From Bacteroidota bacterium (GTDB lineage Bacteria > Bacteroidota > Bacteroidia > Bacteroidales > VadinHA17), in contig JAKLFN010000147.1 of NCBI GenBank assembly GCA_022711195.1, forward strand, positions 1 through 5,551: a DNA stretch of 5,551 nt. The letters run 5' to 3'. Made by a program: the position numbers and the translations under genes. A model generated the notes under the pieces. The model was not told where the DNA came from. It saw only the letters and a list, made by a program, of their open reading frames with translations, and did no database searches. This document shows positions 1-5,197 of the stretch, piece after piece; within the stretch, counting starts at the first letter, position 1; the number at the start of each line of letters is the position of its first letter.

Positions 1-325
1 AGGTACTTATAAGGCAGAGATTCAGTATGGTTGTCCGGAGGATGAAACAGGAAGTGAATTCATTTTGAGATCAGCTTCTTCGGAAGTGAGCTTCATCATT
101 GATAAGCCTTTCGATTCGACGATCCTTCCTGAGCGGGATTATGTAAAGAGAAGTGAATCTGTTGAAAGGACATGGGCATGGTTGAATGCAGGCAGCCTGG
201 AGCTCGGCGCCGGTAAAGAACGTATAACCCTTTTGCTTCAGGACCTTAAAAAGAAAGATGCAGGATTGATTAAATCGGTGAGGCTTACGGCTGTCAGTTC
301 TACGGTTGGCAATGATGGTAAGTGA
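1..325 (+). CDS. C-terminal part of a probable sulfatase (or fucosidase-like glycosidase), truncated at the window start
   Basis: An open frame enters from the left edge (first full codon at position 2) and ends at TGA 323-325, giving 107 visible residues. It begins GTYKAEIQYGCPEDETGSEF and later contains an ILPERDYVKR segment, a WLNAGSLELGAG segment and a final strand ending SVRLTAV. This alternation of short strands (GxYxxxxxYxCPExxxGSxF, then an LxxGxLxLxxGxxxxTLxL pattern) resembles the C-terminal accessory beta-sandwich often fused to arylsulfatase-type sulfatases in Bacteroidota and Planctomycetota. Some GH29 fucosidases carry a similar tail. The catalytic domain, with the formylglycine Cys/Ser motif that would prove a sulfatase, lies outside the window. 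A sulfatase suits the neighbouring GH88 enzyme, which acts on uronic-acid glycans that are often sulfated. The TTG at 65 is an internal codon, not a start. The gene converges on the minus-strand operon, leaving only 28 bp with no convincing terminator. The family call is moderate; the reading frame is secure. Confidence 0.55.
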   Translation, partial: GTYKAEIQYGCPEDETGSEFILRSASSEVSFIIDKPFDSTILPERDYVKRSESVERTWAWLNAGSLELGAGKERITLLLQDLKKKDAGLIKSVRLTAVSSTVGNDGK

Positions 326-353
326 AGGAAAGTGAAGAAAACAGACAGTCTTT

Positions 354-1334
354 TTATTTCACCGGTATATGCATCATCCGCTCCTCTATGAAACATGCCA
401 TCTCCGGAACCGGCATTTTCTGTATCACATACCTGTGTTTACCATGAGGATCATCTTTCCAGGTGTTACTTCCATCCGTATTTACAATAATTGTACCTCT
501 TTTTGTGTCGAAGAAGCCTTCAGTTCCATATACTCCTATCAGTACAGCCGTTTCATCCCAGCTCATTCTTCCATTCCTGTCTTCCGGCGACATTGGAATG
601 CTTATCCTGAAAACATCCTTTACAGGACTCCCGGAGATTTCAGAATCAATCAATCTAAGTCCGGTCTTTATTTCTCTGCCGATTTCAAATCCCGTGAATA
701 TCACTTCTCCTGGCCAGTTTTCAAGGGCGTGCTTTGATGATGTTGAATCGATGAATATGTTAAATTCTCTTCCCTCCGGGAAGCCTCCGGCCATCGATAC
801 AAGCAATTTCACTTTTGATGCCGCAAGCTCTGTTCCGTTCAATGGACTGATCCCGTCGGGGCCCGATTTCAGCAGATCACTGAGGTTTGTAAGGAAGCCG
901 ACTGTAACAATTGTCACACTTTTGTCTGGCTGCCCGGCCAGTATCTTCCTGTATACCGAAACTGCATCAGGGACTTCCGAAGTGGATCTTACACTGTGCG
1001 GATATTTTGACACAATCGAATCAGCCCAGTGTTGTCCCGATCCCATGCTTGCACCATGTCCCTTCGGCGCACCGATTTCAAGACCGGATCTGCCGAAATA
1101 GGTGTTTATCACATCTATCGACGGGGCTACCATTTCGTGCTTATTTGACGACACCGTGGCAAGTATCTCAGCCCTGCCGCTGTCAGCCATGGAGTGAAGA
1201 AATGCAAGAGCTCCCACATCGTCATAATCAGGACCAAGATCGGTATCAAAAATTATTTTAACCTTTCCTTCCTTTTTATTTATGCATCCTGTTGTCAGAA
1301 GGAAGAAAAGTATTATCAGTAACGGATATTTCAT
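354..1334 (-). CDS. Nucleoside hydrolase superfamily (IunH-like) lipoprotein
   Basis: This is a 326-residue protein starting at ATG 1334 (minus strand) and ending with TAA at 354-356. Residues 1-17 form a lipoprotein signal: MKYP, a hydrophobic core LLIILFFLL, then TTGC with Cys17 as the predicted lipidated residue. The mature protein opens with a beta strand and the calcium/ribose-binding motif DTDLGPDYDD (30-39), a variant of the classic DTDPGxDD motif of nucleoside hydrolases. Later family features are NLSDLL (150-155), the N/D pair in FNIFID (191-196), and WDETAVL (259-265), whose Asp260 matches the late calcium-ligand Asp. Length (about 310 mature residues) is normal for the family. Known members cleave N-ribosidic bonds of purine or pyrimidine nucleosides, but exported Bacteroidota paralogues near glycan-degradation genes have unclear substrates. 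A role on a glycoside or nucleoside in the periplasm is inference. The gene follows the cupin by 10 bp with no clear ribosome-binding site, suggesting co-transcription and possibly coupled translation. The 212-residue plus-strand frame opposite it is an antisense shadow. Confidence 0.85.
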   Translation of the reverse strand: MKYPLLIILFFLLTTGCINKKEGKVKIIFDTDLGPDYDDVGALAFLHSMADSGRAEILATVSSNKHEMVAPSIDVINTYFGRSGLEIGAPKGHGASMGSGQHWADSIVSKYPHSVRSTSEVPDAVSVYRKILAGQPDKSVTIVTVGFLTNLSDLLKSGPDGISPLNGTELAASKVKLLVSMAGGFPEGREFNIFIDSTSSKHALENWPGEVIFTGFEIGREIKTGLRLIDSEISGSPVKDVFRISIPMSPEDRNGRMSWDETAVLIGVYGTEGFFDTKRGTIIVNTDGSNTWKDDPHGKHRYVIQKMPVPEMACFIEERMMHIPVK

Positions 1335-1344
1335 CAGAATTAAA

Positions 1345-1680
1345 TTATTTAAGGAAGTCTTCCCTTATGGGGCTGAAACTATCTATCAGCCTGACAAAAC
1401 CGCTAATATTCTGTATGCAGTGTGGTATATCCGGCGGGATAGTAACAATATCTCCCTTTACCAGGTGATGTTTTTCACTGCCCATGAAGAAATACAGTTC
1501 ACCTTCAGCAACATATGTAATCTGTTCATGTGAATGGCTGTGAGGCTTGTCGGGTTCAGCTGCAGGACCGTTTGTAAAATCACAGACTACGGTCATAATC
1601 TTTTCAAGGTGTACTATCCTTCTTTCAAAAACCGGAGACATCCTTTCTGGTTTCATCTCACTCTCTGAATATACTGGCAT
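1345..1680 (-). CDS. kdgF: KdgF-like single-domain cupin (opening of unsaturated uronates)
   Basis: This is a 111-residue single cupin with no signal peptide, hence cytoplasmic. Cupin motif 1 is PHSHSHEQITYVAEGEL (46-62): the HxHxHEQ cluster (H47, H49, H51, Q53) supplies metal ligands and Gly60 closes the motif. Motif 2 is GDIVTIPPDIPHCIQN (76-91), with His87 as the remaining ligand. The C-terminus reads LIDSFSPIREDFL (98-110). A D-x-F-SP-x-REDFL tail is what I recall as typical of KdgF, where Asp, Phe and Arg in this stretch line the active site (here D100, F102, R106). KdgF converts 4,5-unsaturated galacturonate or glucuronate, released from lyase products, into linear 5-keto-4-deoxyuronate. 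A GH88 enzyme releasing such uronates is encoded divergently, 220 bp away, which supports the call. The gene is first in a minus-strand operon with the nucleoside-hydrolase-like lipoprotein. A generic sugar-binding cupin remains possible; the fold is certain, the KdgF assignment moderate. Confidence 0.72.
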   Translation of the reverse strand: MPVYSESEMKPERMSPVFERRIVHLEKIMTVVCDFTNGPAAEPDKPHSHSHEQITYVAEGELYFFMGSEKHHLVKGDIVTIPPDIPHCIQNISGFVRLIDSFSPIREDFLK

Positions 1681-1696
1681 GGCAATTCATTTTTAC

Positions 1697-1704
1697 CAAA
1701 TTTA
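1697..1704 (-). promoter_or_regulatory. Candidate Bacteroidota -7 promoter box for the cupin/nucleoside hydrolase operon
   Basis: Read on the minus strand the sequence is TAAATTTG, an exact match to the Bacteroidota -7 consensus TAnnTTTG. It lies 16 bp upstream of the cupin ATG, so transcription would start about 10 nt before the start codon. No good TTTG -33 element is seen at the usual distance; the nearest is a TTTA too far upstream. The region is AT-rich, so chance occurrence is possible. Confidence 0.35.
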
Positions 1705-1757
1705 TAAAAGTAAATGAAAAGCTTGGGTAAAGTGGAAGGAAATTAATCTGAAAACAA

Positions 1758-1765
1758 TATATTTG
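1758..1765 (+). promoter_or_regulatory. Candidate -7 promoter box for the GH88 gene
   Basis: The sequence TATATTTG matches TAnnTTTG exactly on the plus strand. It is the only full match I found between the cupin start and the GH88 ATG. No TTTG is seen at the -33 position. If used, the transcript would begin near 1772 and carry a leader of about 130 nt containing all three G/C-tract hairpins at 1779-1875. A start nearer the gene, within the AT-rich stretch at 1876-1896, cannot be excluded. Confidence 0.3.
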
Positions 1766-1778
1766 AGAAAGAAGTTAT

Positions 1779-1875
1779 CCCCCCTTGAGGGGTCTCGGTA
1801 CAAAATCATCCCCCCTTGAGGGGGGCTCGGGGGGTGTTAAAGTAAAAAACATCCCCCTGAACTCTTCAAAGGGGG
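1779..1875 (+). repeat. Three C-tract/G-tract hairpin repeat units upstream of GH88
   Basis: Unit 1 (1779-1798) is C6-TTGA-G4 followed by TCTCGG. Unit 2 (1810-1836) is C6-TTGA-G6-CTC-G6-TG. Unit 3 (1853-1875) is C5-TGAACTCTTCAAA-G5, where GAA (1859-1861) can also pair with TTC (1865-1867). Each unit can form a GC stem with a small loop. The consensus CCCCC(C)TTnAGGGGG-nnn-GGGGGG-TG is shared with the array at 5198-5349 on the other side of the window, so this is a dispersed repeat family. The last stem ends 25 nt before the GH88 ATG. The stretch holds no open frame of note. Its function is unknown; leader structure, attenuation or a passive REP/MITE-like element are all possible. Confidence 0.8.
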
Positions 1876-1900
1876 AATAATATAATTTAAACTTATAGAT

Positions 1901-3082
1901 ATGAACAGAAAACTTCTTCTTTTATCCGTATTATCATTATTGCTTTTTTCCTGCGTCAGGGAGAAGCCAATTGTGAAAGTCATCGATAAGGCGCTTGCAG
2001 CCTCTGCAGAGCAATACATGCTGATGTATAATGTGATGAAAGATAAGCCGGACCTTCTTCCGCGTACCATTGACACTACCGGAACCCTTGTCACCTCGAA
2101 GTCGTCATGGTGGTGCAGCGGTTTCTTCCCGGGAACCCTCTGGTATCTATATGAGAATACCAATGATCAGAAGTTCAGGGATGCCGCAGCAGAGATGACA
2201 TCAAGGATAGAGAAGGAAAAATTCAATAAAGGAACTCACGACCTTGGCTTTATGCTCTACTGCAGCTTTGGCAACGGGCTCAGGCTTACTGGTGAGGAAA
2301 GCTATAAGGAGGTGCTTATGACCGGCGCCGGATCGCTGGCCACACGTTTCCGCCCGCAGATAGGATGTATCCAGTCATGGAACACCAGGAGAGGATGGCA
2401 GTGCCCGGTGATAATCGATAATATGATGAACCTCGAATTCCTGATGTGGGCATTTAAACACTCAGGCGATTCATCTTTCTATAATATTTGTGTAACTCAC
2501 TCTGACACAACTATAAAGAATCATTTCAGACCCGACTTCAGCTCCTATCATGTAGTTTCTTATGACACGGTGACTGGTAAAGTGGAGAAGAGGCAGACAC
2601 ACCAGGGATATTCCGATGAGTCGGCCTGGGCCCGCGGCCAGGTGTGGGGACTCTATGGATATACTGTAATGTATCGTCTTACAGAACAGGAACGATATCT
2701 CGATCAGGCTCTGAAAATAGCAGATTTTCTGATCAATCATCCTAACATGCCTGAAGATAAGATCCCCTACTGGGATTTCAATGCACCCGATATTCCAAAT
2801 GCACTGAGAGATGCATCGGCAGGAGCAATAATGGCCTCCGCCCTCATTGAGCTCAGCGGTTTTGCTGGTCCTGAGAAGAGCATGATTTACAAGTCAATAG
2901 CCGAGAAGCAGATACGTAGTCTTGCCTCGCCTGAATATCTTGCCAGACCTGGTGAAAATGGCAATTTCATATTAAAACATGGGGTAGGGCATCTTCCCGG
3001 CAATAGCGAGGTGGATGTTCCGCTCACTTACGGCGACTATTATTTTGTTGAGGCTCTGATGCGGTATAAGAAACTGCTATAA
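1901..3082 (+). CDS. GH88 unsaturated glucuronyl hydrolase, lipoprotein
   Basis: This 393-residue protein has a type II signal: MNRK, the hydrophobic run LLLLSVLSLLLF, then SC with Cys18 as the predicted lipidation site. It is therefore a membrane-anchored periplasmic or surface enzyme. The rest is an (alpha/alpha)6 barrel typical of glycoside hydrolase family 88. Family landmarks are SSWWCSGFFPGTLWYLYE (68-85), THDLGF (112-117), IIDNMMNLEFLMW (171-183) and QGYSDESAWARGQVWGLYGY (235-254). By comparison with the Bacillus sp. GL1 enzyme (Asp88 and Asp149), the catalytic pair here is Asp114 and Asp173. GH88 enzymes hydrate the C4-C5 double bond of the unsaturated uronic acid that lyases leave at the non-reducing end, so the glycosidic bond breaks and a 4-deoxy-5-keto sugar forms. 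Substrates in the family include glycosaminoglycan, gellan and ulvan fragments; which applies here is not visible. Length is normal and no key residue is missing. Its stop region overlaps the convergent dehydrogenase gene by 6 bp. Confidence 0.95.
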   Translation: MNRKLLLLSVLSLLLFSCVREKPIVKVIDKALAASAEQYMLMYNVMKDKPDLLPRTIDTTGTLVTSKSSWWCSGFFPGTLWYLYENTNDQKFRDAAAEMTSRIEKEKFNKGTHDLGFMLYCSFGNGLRLTGEESYKEVLMTGAGSLATRFRPQIGCIQSWNTRRGWQCPVIIDNMMNLEFLMWAFKHSGDSSFYNICVTHSDTTIKNHFRPDFSSYHVVSYDTVTGKVEKRQTHQGYSDESAWARGQVWGLYGYTVMYRLTEQERYLDQALKIADFLINHPNMPEDKIPYWDFNAPDIPNALRDASAGAIMASALIELSGFAGPEKSMIYKSIAEKQIRSLASPEYLARPGENGNFILKHGVGHLPGNSEVDVPLTYGDYYFVEALMRYKKLL

Positions 3083-4111
3083 GTCTATCATTGCTTTCAT
3101 AACTCCATCGCGGTAGCCGGCAACCAGATCAAAAGCCTTTGCTGCCTCCGAAAGCGGGAACCTGTGCGTTACCATAGATGATGCATCTATTGTTCCATTA
3201 TGCATCATTTCGATGGCTTCGCCTGTTGAGTCAACCTGCCTGCGGATAAACTGGATCATGATCTCACGCCGGCGAGTATTTTCTACGTTCACCGACCATC
3301 TTTCAAACTCCGGAATACCGACGACCATGATCTTTCCACCCGGCTTCATAATGTCGACAGCCTGGTCGAGTGCCTCCTGCTGACCACAACACTCGAAAAC
3401 AACATCAAGACCTAATGGCTCTGCTTCCTTTATCTTCCCAGGAATATTCTCATGAAAAGGATTTCCAGTCCACGTAGCTTTTTCTTTAATGGCAATGGCC
3501 AGTCTTTCATTGATTTTATCGGTGACATAGATCCCTTTAACACCATTTGCTTTTGCTGCAAGCATCACACTCATCCCGATTGGTCCGAAACCAAGTATTC
3601 CGATATTCAGGCCCCTTATATCACCAGCCTTCCTGACGGCATAAACGCCGATGGCAAGCGGTTCCGAGATTGATCCGTGATCAGGGTTAAGGTTCCCCGG
3701 AAGAGGAATGCAGCAATGTTCAGGCATGACGATGTATTCCGACAGACATCCTTCTGCCTGGTTAGGGCAACCAAGGAACTTAAGCTTCCGGCAGGTATGG
3801 CTTCTTCCTGACAGGCACTGGTCGCACTTGCCGCATGGCATGGCAGGCTCAATAGCGACGACGTCGCCTGGTTTTACATGCTTTACATTTCTGCCTGTTT
3901 CAACCACGATACCTGCTCCCTCGTGTCCCAGTGTGAAAGGGAAAGTTACCTTTTGTGATCCAATATTTCCCTGGGTATAATAATGAATATCGGAGCCGCA
4001 GATACCGACGACCGACATTTTTATTTTTACATCATCGGGGTTTACAACCCGGGGATCAGGAATCTCCTTCATCTCCATCTTCCTGATACCGGTGAGCATC
4101 ATTGCTTTCAT
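3077..4111 (-). CDS. Zinc-dependent medium-chain dehydrogenase, sorbitol/polyol dehydrogenase-like
   Basis: From ATG 4111 (minus) the protein has 344 residues, normal for medium-chain dehydrogenases, and opens MKAMMLTG, a standard start for the family. Catalytic zinc ligands are visible as Cys38 (GICGSDIHYY), His63-Glu64 (LGHEGAG) and Glu150 (SEPLA). The structural zinc site is Cys93, Cys96, Cys99 and Cys107. The Rossmann nucleotide-binding motif is GFGPIG (174-179), and Asp198 at the end of the next strand points to NAD rather than NADP. The GxCGSDxHYY and IEPAMPCGKCDQC stretches are closest to sorbitol/xylitol dehydrogenases, which oxidise a polyol to a ketose; the true substrate is not determined. 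The frame stays open upstream to 4207, adding 32 residues, but that extension runs through a nucleotide repeat (4151-4245) and past a candidate -7 box, so I reject it. The gene is divergent from a PfkB kinase, a plausible partner that would phosphorylate the resulting ketose. Confidence 0.9.
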   Translation of the reverse strand: MKAMMLTGIRKMEMKEIPDPRVVNPDDVKIKMSVVGICGSDIHYYTQGNIGSQKVTFPFTLGHEGAGIVVETGRNVKHVKPGDVVAIEPAMPCGKCDQCLSGRSHTCRKLKFLGCPNQAEGCLSEYIVMPEHCCIPLPGNLNPDHGSISEPLAIGVYAVRKAGDIRGLNIGILGFGPIGMSVMLAAKANGVKGIYVTDKINERLAIAIKEKATWTGNPFHENIPGKIKEAEPLGLDVVFECCGQQEALDQAVDIMKPGGKIMVVGIPEFERWSVNVENTRRREIMIQFIRRQVDSTGEAIEMMHNGTIDASSMVTHRFPLSEAAKAFDLVAGYRDGVMKAMIDL

Positions 4112-4128
4112 AAACGTGAAATTTGATC

Positions 4129-4136
4129 CAAAGATA
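4129..4136 (-). promoter_or_regulatory. Candidate -7 promoter box for the dehydrogenase gene
   Basis: On the minus strand this reads TATCTTTG, an exact TAnnTTTG match, 17 bp upstream of the chosen ATG at 4111. It lies inside the upstream extension of the open frame, so it supports the shorter start. No TTTG is found at the -33 spacing; that position falls next to the heptamer repeat array. Confidence 0.4.
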
Positions 4137-4150
4137 ATATCATTATGTAA

Positions 4151-4245
4151 TTCCTTTGTGTTACTTTGTGTGTACTTGGTGTCCCTTTGTGGTAAAAATC
4201 TAACCACAAAGGATCACAAAGGATAACACAAAGGAGCACAAAGGG
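4151..4245. repeat. Mirrored array of eight CTTTGTG/CACAAAG heptamers
   Basis: The left arm (4151-4193) carries CTTTGTG at 4154, 4164 and 4185, plus the one-mismatch copy CTTGGTG at 4175. The right arm (4203-4245) carries the reverse complement CACAAAG at 4205, 4215, 4227 and 4237. Copies sit 10-12 bp apart, about one helical turn. The arms are 43 bp each around a 9-bp centre, with the innermost CCTTTGTGGT/ACCACAAAGG pairing perfectly. The array fills the divergent dehydrogenase-kinase region, and its right end lies 11 nt before the kinase ATG, where AAAGGG could act as a weak ribosome-binding site. I recall tandem heptamer repeats of this general kind as common in intergenic DNA of many bacteria, often mis-translated as short TKxTK-rich peptides. 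A dispersed repeat is thus more likely than a dedicated operator. Confidence 0.85.
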
Positions 4246-4256
4246 AAAAGAAAAAC

Positions 4257-5183
4257 ATGAGAAAGATCTACGGTATCGGTGAAACCGTTTATGATATCAT
4301 CTTCAAAGATGGGGCACCACAGGCTGCAAAGCCCGGAGGATCGGTGCTGAATGCGATGGTATCACTCGGCCGTACAGCGCTTCCGGTTTCTTTTATCAGC
4401 GAATATGGCCGGGACGATGTTGGGTTGCTGATAGAGAGATTTCTGAAAAGCAACGGTGTTGATGTTTCTCATGTTTACAGGTATGACGATGCAAATACCT
4501 CCCTTGCAATTGCCATACTCGACGAGAAGAATGACGCCAGCTACACTTTCTACAAGGAAAAGCCCGGTGTACGGCTCAATATTGTGTTTCCTGATATTGA
4601 GAATGAAGATATCGTTCTCTTCGGATCATTTTTTGCAGTGGCCCCTGAAGTCAGGAAAAAGCTGACTGATTTTATACTGAAAGCAGAAAAGAGCAGGGCA
4701 ATAATAATATATGATCCGAATTTCAGGAAATCACATGCTGCAGAGATCGATATACTGAGGCCTGCCATTATTGAGAATATGAAGATGGCATCGCTGGTAA
4801 GGGGTTCGGATGAAGATTTCAGGAATATTGCCGGAGCAGGGAATGCTGAAGAAGCATGGGAATTTGTCAGAGGATATTGCAGTTGTCTTGTTTATACTGC
4901 CAGTTCCGATGGTGTTTATGTAAGGACAAGATCGTTTTCAGGGAAGTTCCCTGTCAGGAAGATTAACCCTGTAAGCACTATCGGGGCAGGAGATAATTTC
5001 AATGCCGGCATGGCTGCAGCCATATATAATAATGGTATATCAGGGGATGAGCTGGCCCTGATGGGGGAGGAGAGATGGGGAAGAGTTATAGCAGCAGGTA
5101 TTGATTTTGCTACTGAGGTCTGTTTGAGCTACGAAAATTATATTTCGAAGGAATTTGCAGCTAAATTCAAACCAGGCTCCTAA
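4257..5183 (+). CDS. PfkB-family sugar kinase (fructokinase/ribokinase-like)
   Basis: This 308-residue protein of the ribokinase/PfkB fold starts at ATG 4257 and has no signal peptide, so it is cytoplasmic. The N-terminal strand MRKIYGIGETVYDII is followed by the sugar-binding PGG motif (KPGGSVLNAMVSLGR, 25-39). A DPNFR stretch (153-157) and RGSDEDF (182-188) precede the PfkB C-terminal signature STIGAGDNFNAG (240-251). There GAGD (243-246) forms the anion hole and Asp246 is the catalytic base. All expected parts are present and the length is normal. The enzyme transfers phosphate from ATP to a sugar hydroxyl. The sequence resembles Bacteroidota fructokinase-like kinases, which would suit a divergent polyol dehydrogenase producing a ketose. 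A 2-keto-3-deoxygluconate kinase role is an alternative given the uronate enzymes nearby, but no residue seen here proves either. Translation begins just downstream of the heptamer array. The stop is followed directly by the G/C-tract repeat array, which may end transcription. Confidence 0.88.
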   Translation: MRKIYGIGETVYDIIFKDGAPQAAKPGGSVLNAMVSLGRTALPVSFISEYGRDDVGLLIERFLKSNGVDVSHVYRYDDANTSLAIAILDEKNDASYTFYKEKPGVRLNIVFPDIENEDIVLFGSFFAVAPEVRKKLTDFILKAEKSRAIIIYDPNFRKSHAAEIDILRPAIIENMKMASLVRGSDEDFRNIAGAGNAEEAWEFVRGYCSCLVYTASSDGVYVRTRSFSGKFPVRKINPVSTIGAGDNFNAGMAAAIYNNGISGDELALMGEERWGRVIAAGIDFATEVCLSYENYISKEFAAKFKPGS

Positions 5184-5197
5184 ATCTTCTTGAATCT

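Noticed and set aside
326..360. Possible terminator AGACAGTCT followed by TTTTTATTT between the first two genes
   Set aside because: The stem is only four base pairs around a single-base loop, too small to be stable; the T-run alone is not enough.
463..1101. A 212-codon plus-strand open frame inside the nucleoside hydrolase gene, and others beside it
   Set aside because: It is antisense to a protein with a clear family motif set and a lipoprotein signal; its own translation shows no recognisable domain and has a low-complexity, Ser/Pro-rich mix typical of shadow frames.
1779..1875. Riboswitch or T-box leader
   Set aside because: The structure consists of simple repeated C-tract/G-tract stems that recur after another gene at 5198-5349, and none of the conserved cores of known riboswitch classes is visible.
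1837..2163. Minus-strand open frame of 108 codons overlapping the GH88 start and the hairpin region
   Set aside because: It overlaps the GH88 signal peptide and N-terminal domain in antisense and shows no domain.
4151..4245. CRISPR array
   Set aside because: The repeated unit is only 7 bp at 10-12 bp spacing, with no 28-37 bp repeats, no unique spacers of fixed length and no cas genes nearby.
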